A stretch of 64,000 nt of DNA, taken from IMG/VR virus record IMGVR_UViG_3300035181_000949, positions 22,693 through 86,692 of that record. One strand, 5' to 3'. Shown one piece after another: positions 16,269 to 24,128 of this stretch. The translations under genes were made by a program, and so were the position numbers. Below the pieces are notes generated by a model. The model was not told the DNA's origin. It saw nothing but the letters and a program-made list of their open reading frames with translations, and did not search any database. The stretch's first letter is position 1. Each line of letters begins with the position of its first letter. Origin of the DNA: a virus.

Positions 16269-16429
16269 TTATACTTCCACAAATTCCATTTCTTCAATTT
16301 CTTTATCAGAAGGAAAATCACATTTGACAGAAATGGTTTTCGCAAGCTCTTCCATTTCTTTTCTTTCTTTAAGAGTAATTACTCTTTCTGATTGGTCATT
16401 TTTTTAAATTCTGCTAATAGCATATCCAT
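16269..16429 (-). pseudogene. possible antitoxin gene with a one-base frameshift
   Basis: After AAGGA and ATG at 16429 the frame reads MDMLLAEFKK, then a stop follows a run of seven A. One base more would continue into SERVITLKERKEMEELAK and end SDKEIEEMEFVEV, stop at 16269 directly abutting the toxin's upstream ATG. About 54 residues in total. I do not recognise the family. The placement, not the sequence, suggests an antitoxin. The gap to 16461 otherwise holds a late-type box. Confidence 0.45.
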
Positions 16430-16448
16430 ATCCTTATTTTATCAATGC

Positions 16449-16456
16449 TATTTATC
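16449..16456 (-). promoter_or_regulatory. late-type promoter box GATAAATA
   Basis: Minus-strand GATAAATA 20 bases upstream of the antitoxin-like ATG, between it and the Thg1-like stop. Confidence 0.45.
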
Positions 16457-16461
16457 AGATT

Positions 16462-17253
16462 TTAAGCTTCTAAAACGCTCGGGTTGTTACGTAGATACCC
16501 AATGTCAGTTCGCACTTGAACATCACTACGCATTACAAGCCCAGTAGGTCGAAACTTTTCTGGGATTTTAGCGAGCTGTTCTTCAGTAAGAGGTGCCTCG
16601 AAGCTGACTCTCGAAACATACGAACCCCACTTAAAAAATTCGGGTTCATCTTCCCATGGCTTACCAGCTTCACGAAGCATTTTCTTCTTAGCTTCCGAAC
16701 CAACCCCATGCAGAGTTTTGTGAGAGAAGATAGCTTGTGCTGCCATCGAGATACTATTCTTAATAGCATCATCCTGACGCCAGATAAAGTTATCTTTAAC
16801 GTCCTCAAAACTTTCTACATTCCAAACACGGCAATCAAAGACACCAAGCAGATGAGCTTTTTCAGGGAGACGTGTAGCAAGTTCTTTTGTGAAGAACGCA
16901 CTTGCCATCCCAGCAAGAACAGAAGTTAGCTTCTGAAACTTACCATCAAACATGTACGAGGACTCTGCGAGTGGATCTTTGTTTAACCAGTAGAGAGTGA
17001 TCTCATCCGATTGAGTGTAACCTAACTTTGCATGAGTGTGCTCAACTAGATAGCGAGCAGTATCGATCATGAGCGTGCTTAGACGCACATCATACGGCCG
17101 AGCAAGACCCTTCGTGAAGGTGTGAAATGCTTTGCCATCAAGACGAGCCATTAGAGGCTTGTTAGGATCGCAACGTCTTCCAGCTTCAACTCGTTCTGCT
17201 GCCTTTAGGCGATCACCCATAGGGTCCATTACAACATTTGTTTCTTGTTCCAC
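16462..17253 (-). CDS. Thg1-like 3'-5' RNA polymerase (tRNA-His guanylyltransferase family)
   Basis: 263 residues with the Thg1 catalytic motifs: MARLDGKAFHTFTKG (metal-binding D39, RxDGxxFHxF) and GYTQSDEITL (S82-D83-E84). Thg1 adds G-1 to tRNA-His; bacterial and phage Thg1-like proteins repair truncated tRNA 5' ends by templated 3'-5' synthesis. The GTG start overlaps the Acb1-like stop as TAGTG. Together with the CCA enzyme it could restore both ends of damaged tRNAs. The exact substrate is inferred. Confidence 0.85.
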   Translation of the reverse strand: MEQETNVVMDPMGDRLKAAERVEAGRRCDPNKPLMARLDGKAFHTFTKGLARPYDVRLSTLMIDTARYLVEHTHAKLGYTQSDEITLYWLNKDPLAESSYMFDGKFQKLTSVLAGMASAFFTKELATRLPEKAHLLGVFDCRVWNVESFEDVKDNFIWRQDDAIKNSISMAAQAIFSHKTLHGVGSEAKKKMLREAGKPWEDEPEFFKWGSYVSRVSFEAPLTEEQLAKIPEKFRPTGLVMRSDVQVRTDIGYLRNNPSVLEA

Positions 17254-17714
17254 TATTTACCCCATTTTAAATCCAACGCTTCCACATATGCCTCGCCCAA
17301 TATGATGTCATGAGGGAAGATTGGTATGCCCATTGTACTGTTGTCAGTGTAATTATATGAGAGCGTAATGTGTGGTCTATATACGGCATAGTCGTACGTC
17401 GCATCTTCATTCTCAGACATAATCTGATTATGCAGGGCAGATACACCAGGTGCGTCAAGCTTCATCACTAAAACGTTTTCACCCTTTTGACCACTAAAGA
17501 TGTCATACCCAGCAAATCGAGCAACATATTTCTGACCATGATCAAGATTTATTTGATTACAATGTGTTCGACTGTAAATCACAGTCGTGTGCAATCGATT
17601 TTTGAACATGGAAGTTCGTACTGGTACCCCAGCATCCTTACAGTGTTTATACAGAAGTTCATTGGCTGGATTCAGGACGTGAAGACCTACGTAAGTTCCC
17701 AACTTAGATGCCAT
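17253..17714 (-). CDS. acb1: Acb1-like anti-CBASS 2H phosphoesterase
   Basis: 153 residues with two HxT motifs, LHTTVIYSR (H42, T44) and RPHITLSYN (H115, T117), the catalytic pairs of 2H phosphoesterases. Length, motif spacing and flanking sequence (GTYVGLHV, YDIF, NVLVMKLD, L.LKW at the end) fit T4 gp57B/Acb1, which cleaves the cyclic nucleotides made by CBASS and so blocks abortive infection. It overlaps the Thg1-like gene by one codon position, putting two counter-defence-type functions in one transcript. Confidence 0.75.
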   Translation of the reverse strand: MASKLGTYVGLHVLNPANELLYKHCKDAGVPVRTSMFKNRLHTTVIYSRTHCNQINLDHGQKYVARFAGYDIFSGQKGENVLVMKLDAPGVSALHNQIMSENEDATYDYAVYRPHITLSYNYTDNSTMGIPIFPHDIILGEAYVEALDLKWGK

Positions 17715-17782
17715 TTAAATTTTTCCTTATGTGAATTTGTAGCATAGTCCTATTATAAACAGGGCTATGCTTGGTTAAATCT

Positions 17783-18217
17783 TTAACCTGGTGCTTTTGG
17801 TGAAGGACCTGAGAAGTCTTCTGCTGGCGCAGGTTGAGGAATTGCAGGTTGAACAACATGCGCTGTTGCATGTGAGTCGTCAGATGCTTCAGCACCATAC
17901 TTTGCCATGATATACTTAGCATAGCCATCAGAACCAGCAATGTACATGAGATATGTTACGAACATATCCATCGAGAGCTCTTTGTTGAGGGTAAGCTTGA
18001 TGATAACCCACGTAGCTACAACGCCACCAATAAGCTGAAGCAACTTGGTTGTTGATACTTTACTGCCATCGCGGGTGAGCATGTCTGTCCAGTCAAGTCT
18101 GTTATCTCGCTGCGCTCTGTACAGGGCAACACCGAAGAACACGAAGAACGTGAAGATTGAAAGCGCGTATGCATTCATTTGAATGCCGAAGATATCCATC
18201 ATAGTATTACCAAACAC
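17783..18217 (-). CDS. two-helix membrane protein, holin candidate
   Basis: 144 residues. Hydrophobic helices lie at about 15-35 (YALSIFTFFVFFGVALY) and 62-80 (LIGGVVATWVIIKLTL), with a charged linker and a Pro/Ala-rich tail after residue 115. Size and topology would suit a class II holin or an unknown inner-membrane protein. The endolysin is 10 kb away, so context does not decide. Preceded by a late-type box. Confidence 0.5.
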   Translation of the reverse strand: MFGNTMMDIFGIQMNAYALSIFTFFVFFGVALYRAQRDNRLDWTDMLTRDGSKVSTTKLLQLIGGVVATWVIIKLTLNKELSMDMFVTYLMYIAGSDGYAKYIMAKYGAEASDDSHATAHVVQPAIPQPAPAEDFSGPSPKAPG

Positions 18218-18290
18218 GATAACCCTTTAAATCACTGTAGCATGACATTAGGGAGTCATTCATCCTCTCGTATAGGTTGTTGATTTGAAT

Positions 18291-18298
18291 TATTTATG
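18291..18298 (-). promoter_or_regulatory. late-type promoter box CATAAATA
   Basis: Minus-strand CATAAATA between the long fibre gene and the two-helix membrane protein gene. Confidence 0.45.
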
Positions 18299-18307
18299 AA
18301 ATGGTAA

Positions 18308-21300
18308 TTAGCAGGGAGCAACATCCCATTCATTAGGCCCAACTTTAATTAGCTTCAGTTTTGAAAACTGAGTGCTTATTGTAAGTGGAAGCGCTGAGTT
18401 GATTATGACTGCAGTATCATCAGCGACAACGGTAACAGTTCCAGTTCCCTGCATAACAACCCAAACGTAACCACCAACTGGCATTGGCGCTGCAGTGGAA
18501 CCAGATTCTGTCTGCTGCATAATCCAGTAGCCGTCGGATTTTACTCTAATTTCAACTGGGGTTGATAGCGTAGAGCGGAAATATCCATTGTGATGACCAT
18601 CTTGCCCAAAATTAAGGAATGCATTAGCATTGTCATTAGCTACTTTAAGCAGTGGTGCGCTTACATCGGCCCAATAAACAGGTGACCCCGCACCGTGAGA
18701 TGTAAGAACTTGCCCGATGTTACCAGCATTCCACGTTTGAACAGCATCACTAGCTGGTCCATTGGGATCCATTTCAATCTCACCATTAGGGCCAATTGCT
18801 AAGTAGTTACGGTTTCCCGGAGCAAATTTGATTCTGCCGATGTTAATAGGGTCAGCACCACTGCCAGCTCCTGTAGCCAGTGTGATATCTCCAGATGCCC
18901 ACGTTATAGCACCACCTGATGAAGATGCTCCAGTATAAACGTCGCCAGTGGATACTACGATGGTACCAGACGTTCTGTTTAGATTGTGAAGCTGACTATA
19001 CGGGGTAGTGTCATACCAACCAACAGAACCAGAGTGAAGGAAGATTCCACCACCATCATCGGGTGCATCAACAGACCCAGTACCACCACCATAGGCTTGA
19101 ATACGAGCACCATCTGACATGTAATTGAAGTTGCCACCAGCATATAGGCCAATAGCACCACCAATAGCGATAGGTGAATTATCATCTGACTTTCCAGCCA
19201 TAACAGCAAGATTACCGCCGCTCTCAAAATATGGTTGCGCTGCAACATAACCATTGCGTGTGTACACATTTGTGTCAGTAGTATTCGTGGCCACAGCTGG
19301 ATCAGTAACCTCGTTGAAGAAGAATTCGCCGTACGAGCTAATTCTCAATCTTGACAGATTGTTAGTTAGCAATGTGATATCACCAGCAATGTTTTGATTG
19401 ATCTGAGTTTGGTAATCAGGCGCGAACGGGGCACCAATTCGCACTTGACCAGGTGTGGTTGTTGGATTTGAGGATGCGTTAACGTTGAGTGTGAATGATC
19501 CATCTGAATCCTTGAAGCCAAGGTTTGCTGAAGATGTAGCAACATTACCGACAGTACCATAAGCTATTTCATCTTGTGTAAGGGAAATTGTTCCAATGGA
19601 ATCTGCCCAGTGCGCTGCAGCCCCCGCACCACCAGATGTAAGTACTTGTCCAGCTGCCCCTGCCATTCCAGTGATCTTAATTTCACCAACATCTGAAAGA
19701 AGAATAGAGGCTGAAGGAGCTGGGCTATTAGCATTGTTACCGCCAACTGCCATCATGACTGAAGTGTTTGTCTTGCCACGAAGAACAAGTCCACCAGCAT
19801 CTGGAACTACGCTTGCCTCTTCAACGATGGCACCATTAGGACTTACAAATGGCCACGTAGCTGCACCACCATTTGAGCTGATAGTCAGCGTCATGTTAAC
19901 ATCATTTGGCGTGATAGTGACATTTGGACCAGGCACAAGAGCTGCGCGAGCCGCGATGTATGAAGCATTAACGAAGTCAGTGATCGTTGATGCAAGCTGA
20001 GTGTGATTAACGTTAGCCTTCAAGTCAAGCGCTGGCTGGAGATCAGTGATATCAGCAATGACGTGGGCATGAACAACGTCAGCCTTACTGTCCAACACGA
20101 TTTGAAGACCAGTTACTTCATTGATTCCATGGATGTGTCCAATGGCTGACTTACCATCAAGAGCCGTTTGAAGACCAGTTACTTCAGCAATACTGTGAGA
20201 GTGAATGGTGTTTGCTTTACCGTCAAGAGTTGACTGAAGACCTGCTACGTCAGCAATAGCGTGAACGTGGATAGTAGGTGCTTTACCAGCAAGGGCGTCA
20301 GCCAATCCAGCCACATCGTCGATGACGTGAGAGTGAATTAGATTCGCCTTATCATCAAGAGCTAGCTGAAGCCCACCTACGTCAGAGATGATGTGAGTGT
20401 GAACAAGAGCTGCTTTCCCGTTAAGAGCAGTTGAAAGTTCAATGATATCAACCATCGCGTGGGTGTGAGAAGCTAGCGCGAAGCTTGCTGCATTAAGGTA
20501 GCTGTCAGCGACTGTACCTGAAGCTGTTATCGTTGTAAAGTTGCCAACTGTTCCACCGACAATCATTGGCATCTTAGAGTTAAGTGCAGTGTTGATGTTG
20601 ATGAAGATTGGCTGAATGTCAGTGATGTCAGCTACAGCGTGAGTGTGAACTGTGTTTGCCTTGTTGTCAAGAGCGAGCTGAAGACCATTCACGTCAGAGA
20701 TAGCGTGAGCGTGAATCAACGGCGCCTTTCCATCTAGCGAGGTTTGTAGGCCTAATACTGAAGAGATGGGCTGGGTGTGAGTAATGTCGGCTTTGAGAGC
20801 GACTACAGTTTCAAGAGCTGGGATACGGGCGAAGTCGGAGCTGTTCATGAAGCCGTCAAGTACCTCTGTAGCACGTGGCATTGAGATTACCGGCGTGCTA
20901 AGCTGACCTGATACTACAAGTGGAGCCTGAACTGCAATGCCTGAAATTCCAGATGCAGCTACGGCTGCATCTGTTTCCCAGTCAAAGTTAAGCAACACAC
21001 TTTGAGCGGAGATGATCGTACCTACGCGAACGTTCTTTGGAGACTCTGGGCGAGTAAGGGTGACTTCACCGTGAGGACCGCAATAGACAGTCTTACCCCA
21101 AGTAGAGATATCCCAGCTCCATTGGTCAAATGAAACTGTCTTGCCAGCTGGAGTGATGGTAATGACGTCATTCTGATATGCGTCAGTCGTGCAAATAGCT
21201 ACTGGAGCTTTCGCGATATTGTCTGGAGGAATACCTGAAGCAAGAGCAGCTCTACCACCAATAAGGTAGATCAAGGAGAACTTAGGGATGTTCTCATTTG

Positions 21301-21898
21301 CTTGCACCAGGATCTGCGCACCATCAAGCTTAACAAGAGAACCAGTATCAGCGCTTGTAAGTGGCGTGTCAGTAGTAAGAAGGTTGCCCTGGTTGTCCCT
21401 GAAGACATTACCAAAGCTGTCAGTAAGAATAAAGCCGGCATCAGCTGCAGTGTTCAATCCTACCTGCGAAATGAATCCAACAGGAGAAAGGATTCCACCA
21501 GAGCGGAGCGTTCCAGCGAGAACGCGCTTTGCCTCTACCCAGCGCTCACCATCATAAACAAAGTAGCAGTTATTTACTGTGTCCCACCACATCTGTCCCA
21601 CAAGTCTGATAGGTTCAGCAGGAGAAGTGATTGGGGAGATCGTTGTAGAGCCACGAACAAGCTTACCAAGACCGTTAATTTCCCAATAGAGGTACTGAGT
21701 TTGGGTTCCCTCAAAAGGCCCCCACGCGTTCTGAACCGTCTTGTACTCACCAATTAGGTAGTCCTTATCATGGCTGGCAAGCGCTGCAAGAACTGGTGTA
21801 GGGCTAACAACTAGATCGACGTATCTAGAGTCAGCTTGACCAACTTGCAAGAAATCAGGTTGAGCAGAAACTAAACCTTGTCTGTATGAAATTCGCAT
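18308..21898 (-). CDS. long tail-fibre protein with HxH repeats
   Basis: 1196 residues. Residues 374-634 are about ten copies of a 22-residue unit of the form HxHxIxDVxGLQxALDxKA, the histidine-rich trimeric fibre repeat common in phage fibres. N-terminal to this is a WYVYDGERWVEA-like segment typical of fibre attachment regions. The later part has two GQVLTS-x-GAG-x-W units (about residues 765 and 1085) and ends in a beta-rich tip. It should form a trimeric, host-binding fibre. Transcribed from a late-type promoter nested in a hairpin. Confidence 0.85.
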   Translation of the reverse strand: MRISYRQGLVSAQPDFLQVGQADSRYVDLVVSPTPVLAALASHDKDYLIGEYKTVQNAWGPFEGTQTQYLYWEINGLGKLVRGSTTISPITSPAEPIRLVGQMWWDTVNNCYFVYDGERWVEAKRVLAGTLRSGGILSPVGFISQVGLNTAADAGFILTDSFGNVFRDNQGNLLTTDTPLTSADTGSLVKLDGAQILVQANENIPKFSLIYLIGGRAALASGIPPDNIAKAPVAICTTDAYQNDVITITPAGKTVSFDQWSWDISTWGKTVYCGPHGEVTLTRPESPKNVRVGTIISAQSVLLNFDWETDAAVAASGISGIAVQAPLVVSGQLSTPVISMPRATEVLDGFMNSSDFARIPALETVVALKADITHTQPISSVLGLQTSLDGKAPLIHAHAISDVNGLQLALDNKANTVHTHAVADITDIQPIFININTALNSKMPMIVGGTVGNFTTITASGTVADSYLNAASFALASHTHAMVDIIELSTALNGKAALVHTHIISDVGGLQLALDDKANLIHSHVIDDVAGLADALAGKAPTIHVHAIADVAGLQSTLDGKANTIHSHSIAEVTGLQTALDGKSAIGHIHGINEVTGLQIVLDSKADVVHAHVIADITDLQPALDLKANVNHTQLASTITDFVNASYIAARAALVPGPNVTITPNDVNMTLTISSNGGAATWPFVSPNGAIVEEASVVPDAGGLVLRGKTNTSVMMAVGGNNANSPAPSASILLSDVGEIKITGMAGAAGQVLTSGGAGAAAHWADSIGTISLTQDEIAYGTVGNVATSSANLGFKDSDGSFTLNVNASSNPTTTPGQVRIGAPFAPDYQTQINQNIAGDITLLTNNLSRLRISSYGEFFFNEVTDPAVATNTTDTNVYTRNGYVAAQPYFESGGNLAVMAGKSDDNSPIAIGGAIGLYAGGNFNYMSDGARIQAYGGGTGSVDAPDDGGGIFLHSGSVGWYDTTPYSQLHNLNRTSGTIVVSTGDVYTGASSSGGAITWASGDITLATGAGSGADPINIGRIKFAPGNRNYLAIGPNGEIEMDPNGPASDAVQTWNAGNIGQVLTSHGAGSPVYWADVSAPLLKVANDNANAFLNFGQDGHHNGYFRSTLSTPVEIRVKSDGYWIMQQTESGSTAAPMPVGGYVWVVMQGTGTVTVVADDTAVIINSALPLTISTQFSKLKLIKVGPNEWDVAPC
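19997..20779 (-). repeat. HxHxIxDVxGLQxALDxKA repeat region in fibre gene
   Basis: Ten imperfect 66-base units encoding residues 374-634, interrupted once (about residues 427-475) by a different segment. Histidine pairs may bind metal along the trimer axis; this is inferred from known fibre repeats. Confidence 0.75.
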
Positions 21899-21904
21899 GA
21901 GAGT

Positions 21905-21944
21905 GTTCCCGGATAACTTAGTAATAAGTTATTTATCCGGGAAC
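21905..21944 (-). promoter_or_regulatory. hairpin with nested late-type promoter before fibre gene
   Basis: Arms 21905-21916 and 21933-21944 form a perfect 12-bp stem. Minus-strand GATAAATA (21930-21937) overlaps the 5' arm in the transcript, while the 3' arm lies just before the fibre ATG. Read-through mRNA would fold; late-initiated mRNA would lack the 5' arm. Confidence 0.6.
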
Positions 21945-21959
21945 AACAATCGAATTGCT

Positions 21960-22211
21960 TTATGCTAAGCGTTGCTTTAGGGAGTCGTAACCACCGATGA
22001 GCGTAGTTCCCTTGAAAATCTGAGGAACCGTTCTCGCTTCAGGAACTTTCTCCTTGAGCTGAGCAACTGTGTAGTACTGCTTTGCTGGGTCCTTAACCTG
22101 ACCAACGTCAAGAATCAACTCCGTGTAGGAAAGATTCTTAGAAGCTAGAAGGCTTTTGGCTTGTTCGCAGTATGTGCAACCGGGTTTTGAGTATATTGTA
22201 TAGTCAGACAT
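21960..22211 (-). CDS. nrdC: glutaredoxin
   Basis: 83 residues with the thioredoxin-fold start YTIYSKPGCTYCEQAKSLL, active site C-T-Y-C at 12-15, and the cis-Pro motif RTVPQIF near residue 62, followed by GGYDSL. It would recycle the reduced form of ribonucleotide reductase, whose nrdB and nrdA genes are immediately upstream in the same direction. Length is typical for class I glutaredoxins. Confidence 0.85.
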   Translation of the reverse strand: MSDYTIYSKPGCTYCEQAKSLLASKNLSYTELILDVGQVKDPAKQYYTVAQLKEKVPEARTVPQIFKGTTLIGGYDSLKQRLA

Positions 22212-22219
22212 TTTTCGAT

Positions 22220-22447
22220 TTACCAGACCACTGGATCCTTTGTGATTTTTCTAAGCGCGATGTTGATAAAGGACATACCAAGCATTTGGTATTCCGCTGG
22301 GATAAGGAATCCATACTTCAACTGAGCAAGCATCGTTAGACCAGCTACGATGTTAGTCCAGAAAGTCTTTGATTCATACCACTTCTTTCCAAGAGCATTA
22401 CCTACTACAGCTTCAGTGAGTGCCGCATTCAATTGTTCATTAGCCAT
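22220..22447 (-). CDS. small membrane protein
   Basis: 75 residues from the ATG at 22447, which has AAAGGA upstream and lies 11 bases after the nrdB stop. The longer frame overlaps nrdB. WYESKTFWTNIVAGLTMLAQLKYG includes one hydrophobic helix and a second weaker one follows. Such short KTFW...N proteins occur as holin-like or lysis-accessory proteins in phages, but I cannot assign a role. Confidence 0.45.
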   Translation of the reverse strand: MANEQLNAALTEAVVGNALGKKWYESKTFWTNIVAGLTMLAQLKYGFLIPAEYQMLGMSFINIALRKITKDPVVW

Positions 22448-22457
22448 TTTTAATCCT

Positions 22458-23543
22458 TTACAAATCAGGAAGTTCGTCATAATTTACGCTGTTGGTCATT
22501 GAGCCAATAACGTAAGCCACGCTCTCATTTTCTTGAAGAGCTGTTTGTTTCTTATTTGTGTTCAGATGTTTATTGAACCAAGGAATTGGAGTGGACTTGA
22601 CCCCCGCATCATATTTAATGCCGATGTCCTTCAGACGGTACTGAGCTGTCCAATCAACGAAGTTAATCATTGTTCGTTCGTTAAGACCGATAACGGAACC
22701 TTCCTTAAACAGATACTTAGCCCATGACTTCTCTTCCTCGATAACCATCGTGAGGATGTCGTACGCTTCCTTCTTGCACTCAGCTGCAACAGCTGCGAAG
22801 CGAGGGTCATCCTTGACTACTGTATTTATTATGTAGGCAGTCCAATCCACGTGAAGCATTTCATCTGAAAGAATAAGCGAAATCTCATTCCCATTACCGA
22901 TAAAGATCTTATTTTCAACCATTCCCAAGCTTGTAGCAAATGAAACAGTGAATCGAATAGCCTCAAGTCCATAAGAAGCGATAAGTGCCAAGTAGATTGC
23001 CTTGATGTAATCGTGCTCACTTACTTCCTTTCCAGTCTCAACCAGGCAGTTGAGATGGTGAAGAGCATCATAGTACTTCCCAATGGAGGAAGTCATCGCG
23101 ACAATCTCAGCATTGTCATGAATCTTGTTGAACTCATCCTTAGGAACGTTGTAGATGTTCCGAATGATGTGCGAGTAAGCACGAGAGTGAATGGCTTCGA
23201 ACCACGTCCATGTAAGAGTGAGGAGTTCGAGCTCGGGAATAGAGCATACCGGCGTAAAGATTTGCGCTGGAGCTCTGCCCTGAATCGAATCGAGAGTCGT
23301 CTGACGCAACAAGTTGGCTGTAAAGATGTGGCGAACAGCCTTGCTAGCTTCCTTGAAGTCAATCTTGTCCTTCGTCAGGGTGATTTCCTCAGGAACCCAA
23401 AAGGCTCCACGCTGTGTCTCTTCAAACTTTGCAATCTTTGGATACGCGTAGTCATCAAAACGCTGAGTGGTTACTGGGCCAGCTTTATCCAAGAACATCT
23501 GACGCTTGGAGTAATTTGGAACGATACTAAAATCTCTAATCAT
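22458..23543 (-). CDS. nrdB: ribonucleoside-diphosphate reductase beta subunit
   Basis: 361 residues of the class I small subunit. Helical core includes FWVPEEITL, LTLTWTWFEAIHSRAYSHI (metal-ligand E and H), LALIASYGLEAIRFTVSFA and LILSDEMLHVDWTAYI (ExxxH ligands), with a short acidic C-terminal tail that would dock on NrdA. It holds the di-metal/tyrosyl-radical centre. It sits between nrdA and glutaredoxin in one reductase operon. Confidence 0.9.
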   Translation of the reverse strand: MIRDFSIVPNYSKRQMFLDKAGPVTTQRFDDYAYPKIAKFEETQRGAFWVPEEITLTKDKIDFKEASKAVRHIFTANLLRQTTLDSIQGRAPAQIFTPVCSIPELELLTLTWTWFEAIHSRAYSHIIRNIYNVPKDEFNKIHDNAEIVAMTSSIGKYYDALHHLNCLVETGKEVSEHDYIKAIYLALIASYGLEAIRFTVSFATSLGMVENKIFIGNGNEISLILSDEMLHVDWTAYIINTVVKDDPRFAAVAAECKKEAYDILTMVIEEEKSWAKYLFKEGSVIGLNERTMINFVDWTAQYRLKDIGIKYDAGVKSTPIPWFNKHLNTNKKQTALQENESVAYVIGSMTNSVNYDELPDL

Positions 23544-23552
23544 GTGCTTCCT

Positions 23553-24128
23553 TTATAAATCTTCATTCCACAGATATTCGAATGTGCCCATATCTATGTG
23601 TGCTTCACTAATAAATGGAAATTTTTGTCCATCAATTATTAATGTTATATCGGGGTCATTTGCCCCGATATCACTATTTGAAAATTTTGTAATCTTGTTT
23701 GTTTTGAAATTCAGTATGCTAACACTGAAATTGCTTTTTTCAGCAAGGGATGCAAGAAGCATCCCACCATCCTTTGACAATGAACCTCCTTTATCTGCTT
23801 CATTACCGATTATTAGTGGGTATTTCAATAGCTTAGACAATCCAAGAATGAATAGACCAGATGCTCGCGTTTTTCTAAATTGTTCAATAACAAAAAGCAT
23901 TTTTACTGGAAGATAATGCTTATCATCAATAACTTCCGTTGGGCCTAATGATAAAAAGCCGACTATTTTGGAATCAACTATAAGTGTGTATTTATTTTGT
24001 GATCTACCGATAACAATTCGTGTTGTTAGTCGCAAAATCTCCATGTTATTTTCTTCTAATGATGGTAGTAGATTTTCAAATCCCACATCATTTATAGTAT
24101 TTGGCCAAACTATTTCATCTAATTTCAC
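23553..24128 (-). CDS. third member of the MKL-x-EI GNAT-like group
   Basis: 191 residues if started at GTG 24128, which overlaps the nrdA stop (GTGA) and gives MKLDEIVWPN, the same opening as the proteins at 7757 and 11339. An ATG at 24146 gives six more residues. FRKTRASGLFILGLSKLLKY and IIGNEADKGGSLSKDG align loosely with the RGKG and SGDLLS blocks of those paralogues. A degenerate acetyltransferase-like fold is the best guess. It separates nrdB from nrdA. Confidence 0.5.
   Translation of the reverse strand: MKLDEIVWPNTINDVGFENLLPSLEENNMEILRLTTRIVIGRSQNKYTLIVDSKIVGFLSLGPTEVIDDKHYLPVKMLFVIEQFRKTRASGLFILGLSKLLKYPLIIGNEADKGGSLSKDGGMLLASLAEKSNFSVSILNFKTNKITKFSNSDIGANDPDITLIIDGQKFPFISEAHIDMGTFEYLWNEDL

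Noticed and set aside
18308-21898. Plus-strand open frames across the fibre and sheath genes (for example 19596-20000, 21302-21757)
   Set aside because: They mirror the codon pattern of long, clearly recognisable minus-strand proteins, lack ribosome-binding sites and have no protein-like motifs.
22820-22835. TATTTATT inside nrdB and similar boxes inside nrdA-proximal genes as late promoters
   Set aside because: They lie deep within coding sequence with no start codon downstream in range. Such AT-rich octamers are expected by chance.
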